In this document: positions 37,074-44,546 of the stretch, piece by piece
How the letters are laid out: each line of letters opens with the position of its first letter
Numbering within the stretch: position 1 is the stretch's first letter
NCBI RefSeq assembly: GCF_023015865.1
Contig: NZ_JALKBC010000002.1
Location: 310,001 to 374,000 of the forward strand
Source of the DNA: Arenibacter sp. F26102
GTDB lineage: Bacteria > Bacteroidota > Bacteroidia > Flavobacteriales > Flavobacteriaceae
Direction of reading: 5' to 3'
DNA: 64,000 nucleotides
Position numbers and translations under genes: made by a program
The notes under the pieces: model-generated
What the model saw: only the letters and a program-made list of their open reading frames with translations
What the model was told of the DNA's origin: nothing
The model's database searches: none

Positions 37074-38462
37074 ATGCATAAATTAACAAGTAACATTTGG
37101 AGCTTTTCTGGAATTTTAAGGAGACTCTTTCTAATATTTTTTTTACTGATATTCGGCTCAGAAACGCAGGCGCAGGTAGGCCATGTGCTCCAAGGGGTTG
37201 GAAGTGTTAATACCTCCATGGGTGGTGCTGCCACAGCTCAACCGTTGGATATTAGTGGTGCTTTATTGTGGAATCCCGCCTCACTCTCATCTTTTGACGG
37301 ACAGATACTGTCAGTTAATGGAGGTTTGTTTTTTTCGGACCCTTCCATTTCATCTACCGTTCCAACAGAAAATGGGCCTTTCAGCGGTTCTACGGGCGAT
37401 GACCGCGGTGTCTCTGTATTGCCTTCCCTAGCCTATGTATGGGGAAAGGCCGAAAGCAAACATACCTATGGAATCTCTGCTTTTGGTGTTTCCGGTTTTG
37501 GTGTTACTTTCCCAGAAAGTCAGAACAACCCTATAACCATGCCACAGAGCTCAGGCGGGTTTGGCCGTATAGAATCGGATTATGCTTTACTTCAGGTGAG
37601 TTTTGCCTATACTTATCAGCTAACAGACAAGATTTCTTTGGGGATACAACCCAATTTTAATTATGCTACTTTGGAAATTGGCCCAAACCCACTGGCTGCA
37701 CCTAGTCAGTCCCTAGGTTATCCCAATAGTGATAAAGCCAACGCCATTGGCATAGGGGCACAGCTGGGCCTTTTTTACGATTCTGGAAGTGGATTGAAGT
37801 TGGGTGCTTCTTATAAATCCAAACAAGTTTTCAATGACTTTAGTTTTAGCAATACCTATTTGGACGGAACCGAGGCTCCTGGAGTAGATTTTAATATGGA
37901 CTATCCGGCAATTTATTCCTTAGGACTGGGCTATTCTAAAGGGGATTTTGATTATGCCCTGGATTACAGGTTTATAGACTATGAAAATACGGATGGCTTT
38001 AGAAAGTCGGGTTGGCAATTGGCAGAAAGTGGGGATTTCGCAGGATTTCCTACAGGGGCTGTACAAGGGTTCGGATGGCAGAGTATCTCTGTCATCTCTA
38101 CGGGTCTTCAATATAAGGGTATCCAAAGATTGCCATTGCGTATAGGGTATACCTATAGTGAAAACCCTATTCAGGAAGAATTTGTTTTCATGTCCTCACC
38201 CGCCACCGCGGTCATTAAAAATGCATTTCAGTTTGGCCTCAGCTACCAGATATCTGAGCGTTTGAGCCTAGACCTTGCTTATCACCATGGAACTAGTAGT
38301 GGCTCAACAACTGGCCCTTTGTTAAATCCAACGCCTGATAGCGCTGGAGGTCCATGGAACGCGGACACCAACCCTACCGGGGCTATCCCAGGAAGCGAAG
38401 TGGGATATGACATGACCACTGATCTTGTAATAGTAGGGTTTAATTATTCCTTTGGCCAGTAG
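37074..38462 (+). CDS. OmpP1/FadL/TodX family outer-membrane transport protein
   Basis: A 462-residue outer-membrane beta barrel with a signal peptide ending near TQAQ. The FadL N-terminal plug is recognisable: GSVNTSMGGAATAQPLDISGALLWNPA. Strands with alternating aromatic residues follow, and the protein ends in an aromatic-rich VIVGFNYSFGQ. FadL proteins take up long-chain fatty acids or other hydrophobic molecules. It stands alone on the plus strand between two minus-strand hydrolase operons that contain ceramidase-fold enzymes, which invites the idea that it imports a released acyl chain or hydrophobic moiety. Confidence 0.87.
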   Translation: MHKLTSNIWSFSGILRRLFLIFFLLIFGSETQAQVGHVLQGVGSVNTSMGGAATAQPLDISGALLWNPASLSSFDGQILSVNGGLFFSDPSISSTVPTENGPFSGSTGDDRGVSVLPSLAYVWGKAESKHTYGISAFGVSGFGVTFPESQNNPITMPQSSGGFGRIESDYALLQVSFAYTYQLTDKISLGIQPNFNYATLEIGPNPLAAPSQSLGYPNSDKANAIGIGAQLGLFYDSGSGLKLGASYKSKQVFNDFSFSNTYLDGTEAPGVDFNMDYPAIYSLGLGYSKGDFDYALDYRFIDYENTDGFRKSGWQLAESGDFAGFPTGAVQGFGWQSISVISTGLQYKGIQRLPLRIGYTYSENPIQEEFVFMSSPATAVIKNAFQFGLSYQISERLSLDLAYHHGTSSGSTTGPLLNPTPDSAGGPWNADTNPTGAIPGSEVGYDMTTDLVIVGFNYSFGQ

Positions 38463-38499
38463 AGATCGCATTCTTGGGAATTATTGCGAATTCTTGGTT

Positions 38500-38528
38500 G
38501 TCCACTATTGTGTGTAACGATAGTGGAC
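38500..38528. terminator. Hairpin between convergent FadL and deacetylase genes
   Basis: GTCCACTAT (38500-38508) pairs perfectly with ATAGTGGAC (38520-38528) across an 11-base loop. There is no T-run on either side, so termination strength is uncertain, but the position between convergent genes fits a bidirectional terminator. Confidence 0.5.
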
Positions 38529-38586
38529 TTGAACAGCCAGAGTATCTTTGAATGTTCGGGTTATGAGTATATAATTAGTGCTCGAT

Positions 38587-39615
38587 TCAATTCATGGAAT
38601 TGAATCGACTCATGATTTCTTTCCAATTGGTAAAAATAATTCCTTCCTCCTTGAAAAAATTGATTAATTCGGGGTCTGCAAAAATCTCCGTTTCCCAAAC
38701 CCTTTGTTGCCATGATCCGGTAATACTTCTTAGGTTATCGGTATCAACGGAGGGGTGGAAAATGATTTCTGTAAGACCTGGTTTCAAGGATTTTATCAAT
38801 TCTTTAAAGCTTTCCAGTTTTTCTTCATAAGTAGCTGCCTTTGGTGCACTCGTAAAATAATCCAGTTTGGGCAATGTGTATTCTGCAGACATTTTAACGA
38901 CCGAATCATCCATTGGATAGCCTTTGGCCCTAAATTCGGCCAAAACAGACGGTACCGATATATCAATGATGTTTGCCGGGATACCGTATTCTTGAGCCAC
39001 CTTAATGTAAGCTTTTACATAACTGGGATGGCCGAATAAGGTACCCATGTGGGTGTCTATGTGGTCTGGTCTATAACCCCATGCTATGGATTGCTCAATT
39101 TGGGCCCGTATTTCTTTTTCAACCTCCTCGGCAGTGGCGTGTTGTACTACTTCTGGTACACTCCGCCATAGTTTATCTTCTGGGTCCAATAATCCAGGGA
39201 CTTCGGCGTCCGGGGTAATAGGGCCCCAACGATGCTTTTTCCATTCACTGGTCAGGGTAAGATGAAGGCCAATATCCATTGCTGGGTTTTCCTTTGCCCA
39301 ATTGATAAATTCTTCGGCATTTGGACAAGGTATCATAACGGCAGCGGATTGTATTTGCCCCTTGCTTAATTGTTCCTTGGCGGCTATGTTTGCTTCTGGA
39401 CACATCCCAATATCATCTGCGTGCAGCATGATTACCTTTTTTCCGGCCGGCCATCCCAATTTTTCGGCCCAAGTGTTGGCCACAGCCAATGTCTTTTGTT
39501 CCGTGGTTTCTGAATTAATGGCTGCATCTGCATTTTTTTTCTTTTCCCCACAATTAATTAACAAGAGAGCCATACATAGGCTCATGAATAGGGAGATTGG
39601 ATATGACTTTTTCAT
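38587..39615 (-). CDS. ChbG/YdjC-family carbohydrate deacetylase lipoprotein
   Basis: A predicted metal-dependent deacetylase acting on an N- or O-acetylated sugar. The ATG at 39615, ten codons inside the longest frame, starts a lipoprotein signal ending in LLLINCG. Motifs are LHADDIGMCPEAN (two metal-binding/catalytic Asp), MDIGLHLTLTSEW, RPDHIDTHMGTLFGHP (metal His residues) and TEIIFHPSV. Length is 342 residues. YdjC/ChbG enzymes deacetylate chito-oligosaccharides, but lipoprotein versions like this are exported and may act on other polymers. It is the last gene of the four-gene minus-strand operon starting at 43253. Confidence 0.8.
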   Translation of the reverse strand: MKKSYPISLFMSLCMALLLINCGEKKKNADAAINSETTEQKTLAVANTWAEKLGWPAGKKVIMLHADDIGMCPEANIAAKEQLSKGQIQSAAVMIPCPNAEEFINWAKENPAMDIGLHLTLTSEWKKHRWGPITPDAEVPGLLDPEDKLWRSVPEVVQHATAEEVEKEIRAQIEQSIAWGYRPDHIDTHMGTLFGHPSYVKAYIKVAQEYGIPANIIDISVPSVLAEFRAKGYPMDDSVVKMSAEYTLPKLDYFTSAPKAATYEEKLESFKELIKSLKPGLTEIIFHPSVDTDNLRSITGSWQQRVWETEIFADPELINFFKEEGIIFTNWKEIMSRFNSMN

Positions 39616-39641
39616 TTTATTATTTTTTTTGATGTATGCGT

Positions 39642-40559
39642 TCATAAATATTTTTTAAACCAATTGAGCCCGTCCCCAAAAATTATATCCAACGGGGCAT
39701 CCCTATGCTTGGCATCATACCATATAATTTCCTTGGGTTCATTGGCGGCATTAAAAAGTAAGGTACTCATTAATGGGGGTACTATTTCGTCATTTTTTGC
39801 ATTTAGCATTAGGAAGGGACGGGGAGTAATTTCTTTCACAAAGTTTAAAGGCTCAATGATGCTGACAAAATCTTTCGCCTTTTTGGAAAGGGCCTCTTTT
39901 TCGTACAATAAATTCAATTGTCCACCGGCCAAAGCTACTATGGGAACTTTTATACGTTTGTCCACACCACAAAAAATGGTACCGGTAATTCCACCTAAAC
40001 TTATGCCGTAATATCCAATTCTTTGGGCATCCAATCCTTCACGGGTTTCAATAAAATCTACAGCCCTTCTTAAATCGAATACGGTCTGACTGATAATGTC
40101 CCTACTCCAGTTTTTATAAGTCCCGGTCAGATTAAAATCATAAACGTCATTTTTTCGTTCCCCGTGCTGACTGAAATCGATCCTTAGCACCGTATAACCG
40201 TTTTTAAGGAAAAGATCGTTGCCATAGGCCACATAATCCACACTTTTGTTGTCTCCCAGGCCGTGCATTAAAATTATTACGGGTAGGGGAGAGGTGCCAA
40301 TTTTGGGTACACTTAACAGACCGGTCACGTTTTTATCGTGCACACTATTATAGGAAACATGATAAAGGGTGTAATTTGTTGTATCCTTTAAAAGCGTAAT
40401 GGTATCCTTCAGGGGTATCGCCCTATCATAATCGTAGTACTCACTCACGGGGAAATTTTCGCTGGTATCACTGGCGTAAATGATGGTAAAAGCCAGTAAC
40501 AAAAGAATGGCGAAAATCCCTGAAAACCAATATATCCGTTTTTTGCTAAAGGATTTCAT
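39642..40559 (-). CDS. Membrane-anchored alpha/beta hydrolase (acetyl xylan esterase/DLH-like)
   Basis: A 305-residue hydrolase with one N-terminal membrane anchor (about 8-28). Catalytic elements are visible: MHGLGDNKSVD (oxyanion side), GYYGISLGG (nucleophile Ser), NAKNDEIVPP (Asp) and DAKHRDAP (His). It may remove ester groups from a glycan in the periplasm. Its start overlaps the end of the upstream PqaA-like gene by 14 bases, implying translational coupling. Confidence 0.78.
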   Translation of the reverse strand: MKSFSKKRIYWFSGIFAILLLLAFTIIYASDTSENFPVSEYYDYDRAIPLKDTITLLKDTTNYTLYHVSYNSVHDKNVTGLLSVPKIGTSPLPVIILMHGLGDNKSVDYVAYGNDLFLKNGYTVLRIDFSQHGERKNDVYDFNLTGTYKNWSRDIISQTVFDLRRAVDFIETREGLDAQRIGYYGISLGGITGTIFCGVDKRIKVPIVALAGGQLNLLYEKEALSKKAKDFVSIIEPLNFVKEITPRPFLMLNAKNDEIVPPLMSTLLFNAANEPKEIIWYDAKHRDAPLDIIFGDGLNWFKKYL

Positions 40560-41931
40560 CGTCGTCCGCTACATACATTCTAGTGCTCTTGGTGTATTTT
40601 CCTCCATTGGGATCGGCATATTCCAGATCGATATAAAAAGCCTTGAAACCACCTTTAGGGAACTTTACCTGCTGTAGAATATGGTCATGGTCTTTGGAAT
40701 CTATTTTTTCTGAGGTCCATTCCTCGTCCCTAAAGTCCCTATCTGAAGAATCTGCAGACCATATGTAGGCATTTTCAAGTTCATCTGAGGTAGTTTTGAC
40801 CGTTAGGGTAGCCGATTTTTTGTCGGTTGTTAGCTCGTAGGCCAAGGTAGCCTGAGGAGTCTTGTTTAGCGATTTCCCCCAAAAGGCACTTAGAGCCCTC
40901 ACGGCCTGTTCACCGCCACCTAGGTCATGACCGGCATTGGGTACGTAATGAATGTAGTTTTCACCAGGAATATCATTAATATAATTCTTTATAGCATCTA
41001 CGGGCCAGTATTCATCGTTAGTGCCGATAAATATTAATTTTGGCATTGTTAAATTGGCTCTGTAAGAATAGGGGTCTACCATTTGCGTTAGGGCCTCACC
41101 GTCCTCTGATCTTACTGTTTGTGGGATTTCCAAATTAATGTAATCATTGATCTGTACGCTGTATTCGTTCCAAGCCGTAATTTGGTAATCCAAACTAACG
41201 GGCATATTTAAAACGTCTATTACCATTGGGGCTATGGTCTCTACCCTCTTATCGTTTGCCCCGGTCAACCAGGTGGTCCATCCCCTTTTGGAAGCTCCCG
41301 TTACCGTAAAGCGTGTAACCTCCTTTTGCAGCTTATTACTCGAGAATTCCTGTACGGCATCCATAGCCCTAGTGGCACTTTTTACCATTGGGAATAGTAA
41401 AGGCCATGTTAGGTCCTTATCATTTTTGTAATTGTGCAGGGTAAAGGAAATAAGTTCATCTTCCGTTAGGCCGTCATAAAGCGGTTGATTGGGAACCTGC
41501 CTTACAATAGCAACTATAGCCTTGTTCTTTGCCGCTACCTGGGCAAAACTAATCGATTTCTTGTCTTCTTCATTGGAAGACCAATTGGGTATGCCCTCTT
41601 TTGTACTTCCGCCTGTTATCATAAGAAGGGCGCCGTCATAGGCAACCTCCTTGGGTACCAAAATGGTCAGTTCATGGGTCCAGACATGTTCCCTCCATTT
41701 TTGGGAGGTCAATAATAGCTCATAGGCTGTTATATCCCCTATGGGATAATTCTCTTTTAGTTCCCATTTATAGGTCTGGTCATTATTGTTTAAGTAACTC
41801 TGTAATGCAGTTGTAGGAGTTACTTTCTCGACAGTTGGGGCAATGTTTTCCACCAACTTTTTTGAATTGTCCTTGCAGGAGGATATAAATAATAAGGACA
41901 TTCCTAAGAAAAAAGAAAGCAATTTATTCAT
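40546..41931 (-). CDS. PhoPQ-activated protein PqaA-type hydrolase lipoprotein
   Basis: A 461-residue lipoprotein (FISSCKD, about Cys19) of the PhoPQ-activated pathogenicity-related (PqaA/AprA) family. These are alpha/beta-hydrolase-fold proteins with family blocks WREHVWTHELTILVP, SATRAMDAVQEF, VTGASKRGWTTWLTGANDKRV and HYVPNAGHDLGGG. The GASKRG block has the geometry of a nucleophile elbow and resembles the GxSRxGK motif of glucuronoyl esterases. The name comes from a Salmonella gene and does not imply virulence here; no reaction is established. Middle gene of the four-gene operon. Confidence 0.78.
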   Translation of the reverse strand: MNKLLSFFLGMSLLFISSCKDNSKKLVENIAPTVEKVTPTTALQSYLNNNDQTYKWELKENYPIGDITAYELLLTSQKWREHVWTHELTILVPKEVAYDGALLMITGGSTKEGIPNWSSNEEDKKSISFAQVAAKNKAIVAIVRQVPNQPLYDGLTEDELISFTLHNYKNDKDLTWPLLFPMVKSATRAMDAVQEFSSNKLQKEVTRFTVTGASKRGWTTWLTGANDKRVETIAPMVIDVLNMPVSLDYQITAWNEYSVQINDYINLEIPQTVRSEDGEALTQMVDPYSYRANLTMPKLIFIGTNDEYWPVDAIKNYINDIPGENYIHYVPNAGHDLGGGEQAVRALSAFWGKSLNKTPQATLAYELTTDKKSATLTVKTTSDELENAYIWSADSSDRDFRDEEWTSEKIDSKDHDHILQQVKFPKGGFKAFYIDLEYADPNGGKYTKSTRMYVADDDEIL

Positions 41932-41960
41932 GAAGATATTTTGTTAAGTTAGCAATTATT

Positions 41961-43253
41961 TTACTTTTTAGGTTTTGGACTGTTTTTGATTAGGGTCAAT
42001 AGGTTATCGATGAGGATTTCTCCTGTTTCTTCCCCTAGGCTTGTTCTACTTACATACTGGTACTTTTTAAAACTATTAAAATCTTCCTTTGTCAATATAT
42101 AACCAAAGGCATCGTTGGTCAATCCAAAAAGGAAGGGATGTTCCGTGAGCATATTTCTTTTTAAATAGTAACCTATATTGGGTAGGGCTTCTCCAGGAAT
42201 CGTAAGTATTTGGGCCGATCCAATATTCAAAAGGTTCAGGGTTGTACTCAGGGCACTGTCCGAGTCACCCATTTTTAAAGGGGAATTATTAATAATATAA
42301 CGCATCATTTCCGAATCTATAGGGAATTCGGCCTGTTTGGAGGCACAATATAGTTCAGGATTCTCTTGGATGACAGCAGTGGAAATGATTCTTAGGGCTT
42401 CATCTGCCAAAAGGTTTCCAATGCGCTTACATTCTTCCCAATCATTGGCTTCAGCCTTGTTGTCCAACCTATTGTCCGCGGTAACCATTCCTCCTTGGGC
42501 ACCATTCATAAAAAGTGCCATCCCGCCAGATTTGGTCTCAATTCGATCATATAATGGTCCAATAAGATCTGGACTTAAAATTCCTCGATCGCTGCCTATT
42601 ACCTCTGGGTGTATTGCATAGTTTACCAATGTAACAATGGGCAGGTCCTTATTTTTTCCTTTGGTTCCCAAGGCTTGTATTACTCCGCATCTTGGATCGT
42701 ACAATTCCGGGGCGTAATAATTGTAGGCTATTTTTCCTTTGGCTTCGCCCACCGCAATTTTTAGTTTTGCCGGTTCTAATTTTTTTGAAGCTTCATTCAC
42801 CGCATCCGCAATTTGGTTTACACACCAATCCAGGTATTTTAAATCGGCTGCAAAATTTCCTTTTTCGTCAGGAAAGGCATAGGCATCTGGAGCACTGTGG
42901 GTGTGTGTTGCTCCTATTAATATATTGTTGAACGGAATGTCCTTGATTAGTTTTCTGGCTCTATTACCAAGCGCTGCCGGCCATCCGAGGTTATCTATGT
43001 TAACAATGGCTATTTTTTCTTCACCCTTTTTCAACACCATGGCCCTAACATATAGTTCTCCTTTTTTTTCCGTAGCGGTCTTTGGAGTCCCTACACCACC
43101 AGAAACCGAAATAAGAGGGTTGGGCGTAATTATTCGTTTGGCCGCACCAACCATTAGTTGTTGGGATTGGAGATTAAGGGAAAATAGAATGAAAAATGGA
43201 ATGAGTAAAAAAACCCGACTGGCCTTACATACGTCGTAAGAATTATTTTTCAT
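41961..43253 (-). CDS. Neutral/alkaline ceramidase-fold hydrolase, secreted (paralogue 3)
   Basis: A 430-residue protein with a signal peptide (hydrophobic stretch about 12-28, ending near LQSQ). Ceramidase-family motifs: GATHTHSAPD (zinc His pair), NYAIHPEVIG (second zinc His), FMNGAQGGMVTAD at the nucleophile region, IPGEALPNIG (zinc Glu) and NDAFGYILTKEDF (zinc Tyr). At the aligned catalytic Ser position I read Val, so a serine mechanism looks lost while the metal site is kept. First gene of the four-gene operon, divergent from the PKD/SusC/SusD set with 300 bases between. Confidence 0.7.
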   Translation of the reverse strand: MKNNSYDVCKASRVFLLIPFFILFSLNLQSQQLMVGAAKRIITPNPLISVSGGVGTPKTATEKKGELYVRAMVLKKGEEKIAIVNIDNLGWPAALGNRARKLIKDIPFNNILIGATHTHSAPDAYAFPDEKGNFAADLKYLDWCVNQIADAVNEASKKLEPAKLKIAVGEAKGKIAYNYYAPELYDPRCGVIQALGTKGKNKDLPIVTLVNYAIHPEVIGSDRGILSPDLIGPLYDRIETKSGGMALFMNGAQGGMVTADNRLDNKAEANDWEECKRIGNLLADEALRIISTAVIQENPELYCASKQAEFPIDSEMMRYIINNSPLKMGDSDSALSTTLNLLNIGSAQILTIPGEALPNIGYYLKRNMLTEHPFLFGLTNDAFGYILTKEDFNSFKKYQYVSRTSLGEETGEILIDNLLTLIKNSPKPKK

Positions 43254-43287
43254 AAATCTTCACATTTAAATGTTAAAAATGCTCCTA

Positions 43288-43301
43288 TTATGCATGCATA
43301 A
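43288..43301. promoter_or_regulatory. 14-bp palindrome, candidate operator
   Basis: TTATGCATGCATAA is a perfect inverted repeat lying 35 bases upstream of the start of the minus-strand operon, just downstream of its candidate -7 box. A binding site for a dimeric regulator is plausible. A related ATGCAT occurs near 43370. Confidence 0.4.
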
Positions 43302-43329
43302 AACTTGATAAGAATATTGACTTATTTCA

Positions 43330-43337
43330 CAAAAATA
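43330..43337 (-). promoter_or_regulatory. Candidate minus-strand -7 box for the 43253-38587 operon
   Basis: CAAAAATA on the plus strand reads TATTTTTG on the minus strand, matching TAnnTTTG. Transcription would start near 43323, leaving a leader of about 70 bases that includes the 43288 palindrome. No TTG lies at the preferred spacing, so this is tentative. Confidence 0.35.
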
Positions 43338-43395
43338 TATTTAATTTATCAAATCGAGGGTTAATATATAATGCATATTTAATAATATATCTGAA

Positions 43396-43424
43396 TTGTA
43401 TTGAATAATTTAAATATATTTTTG
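43396..43424 (+). promoter_or_regulatory. Flavobacterial-type promoter for the PKD-SusC-SusD operon
   Basis: TTG (43396-43398), an 18-base spacer, then TATTTTTG (43417-43424) fit the TTG/TAnnTTTG pattern. The transcript would start near 43431 and carry a leader of about 125 bases before the PKD gene. Confidence 0.55.
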
Positions 43425-43554
43425 GTAATAGTGCAATCTAATGGTCGCAATATTAACAAATCGTTAACTAAGGGTTATCAAGTAGGAACAAGTAAGTGGT
43501 AATTCTTAATATTGGATCTTTGGGTACATATAAACTAACTTAAAACCATTATTT

Positions 43555-44502
43555 ATGACTAAAAAAAATCTAATACTTCTGTATGGAGTTTTATTTTCAA
43601 TGATGTTATCTCTGTCTTCGTGTAGCTCTGATGATAGTAGTAGTTCGGATATTCCTTTTACCGCTGATATTTTTCAGAGTACAGTCGGAAAGAAAGTAGC
43701 CTTCCAAGGGCTGACCAATAACGCAACATCTTGGACTTGGGATTTTGGTGATGGAGCTACCAGCAGTGAGAAAAACCCAGTACATGTTTATTCCGATGGT
43801 GGATACTACACTGCCAAGTTAACAGCAACCTCTGCAGATGGAAGTTCAATTACCAAGGAAGTGAATTTGGCCTTGGATATTACACCTTATGTATTGTTGA
43901 CGGGAGGTGCCACTGCGGAAAGTGGTAAAACCTGGAGGATTTCTTCCGGAAGTTCAGCTAATGATTACTTTGCCTTTGCCAATGCTGAGCTCACTCCTTT
44001 TCCAGGTGCTCCAAACCCCTTGCCAGCCGGTATTTTTGGATCTGGGTTGGGTATGGGAGAGATTTATGAGGACGAGTTTACCTTTTATTTTGATGGCGGC
44101 TACGCACACGATGTAAAAGCGGATGGTGCGGCTTTTAGCGGGTATCTTTATCAATATGTAACTACAGGGGGTGCCGGTATCGTAAATGGTGGTGGGGTTG
44201 ATTTTGGACTCTGTACGGGTGTTTTTGTACCCGAATCAGGTTCTACTTTCACATATGTAGAGAGTGATAATTTTGAAACTTCTTCAGCGATAGAGCCAAG
44301 TGGGAAAGTGTCCTTTAATGGAGTGAGTACGCTCAGTTTTTCTGGGTCCGAATTTATCGGCCTATTGGATTTTGAACGCAGAGTCATCATTCAGAATATC
44401 ACCGATAAATCCATGCGGCTGATCATGTTTTTGGCGGCCTCACAGGATGCAATTGGTATAAATACCAATGCCGTTATATTGACCTTTGAAGCTGTTGAAT
44501 AA
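43555..44502 (+). CDS. PKD-domain lipoprotein, putative surface glycan-binding protein
   Basis: A 315-residue lipoprotein (LSLSSCSSDD, Cys23, followed by an acidic/Ser-rich linker that may direct surface export). A PKD domain occupies about 40-110 with the hallmark TWDFGDGATSSEKNPVHVY. The remaining roughly 200 residues are a beta-rich region (AESGKTWRISSGSSAND... to the C-terminus) of the kind seen in SusE/SGBP-like proteins. It lies 44 bases before susC. It may bind the target polymer at the cell surface, though its position upstream of SusC is less usual than downstream of SusD. Confidence 0.72.
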   Translation: MTKKNLILLYGVLFSMMLSLSSCSSDDSSSSDIPFTADIFQSTVGKKVAFQGLTNNATSWTWDFGDGATSSEKNPVHVYSDGGYYTAKLTATSADGSSITKEVNLALDITPYVLLTGGATAESGKTWRISSGSSANDYFAFANAELTPFPGAPNPLPAGIFGSGLGMGEIYEDEFTFYFDGGYAHDVKADGAAFSGYLYQYVTTGGAGIVNGGGVDFGLCTGVFVPESGSTFTYVESDNFETSSAIEPSGKVSFNGVSTLSFSGSEFIGLLDFERRVIIQNITDKSMRLIMFLAASQDAIGINTNAVILTFEAVE

Positions 44503-44546
44503 TTATTAATAGATTACAAATAGATAACCAATTATATATATTAAAT

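Larger units (their letters stand above)
43254..43554. other. AT-rich divergent regulatory region of the locus
   Basis: About 300 very AT-rich bases between the divergent ceramidase-fold and PKD/SusC transcription units. It contains a 14-bp perfect palindrome (43288-43301), a good plus-strand promoter match (43396-43424) and a minus-strand -7-like box (43330-43337). No gene is seen. Confidence 0.65.

Noticed and set aside
40546-41931. Virulence role suggested by the name 'PhoPQ-activated pathogenicity-related'
   Set aside because: The name is inherited from a Salmonella gene; here it sits in a hydrolase operon of a probable environmental flavobacterium.
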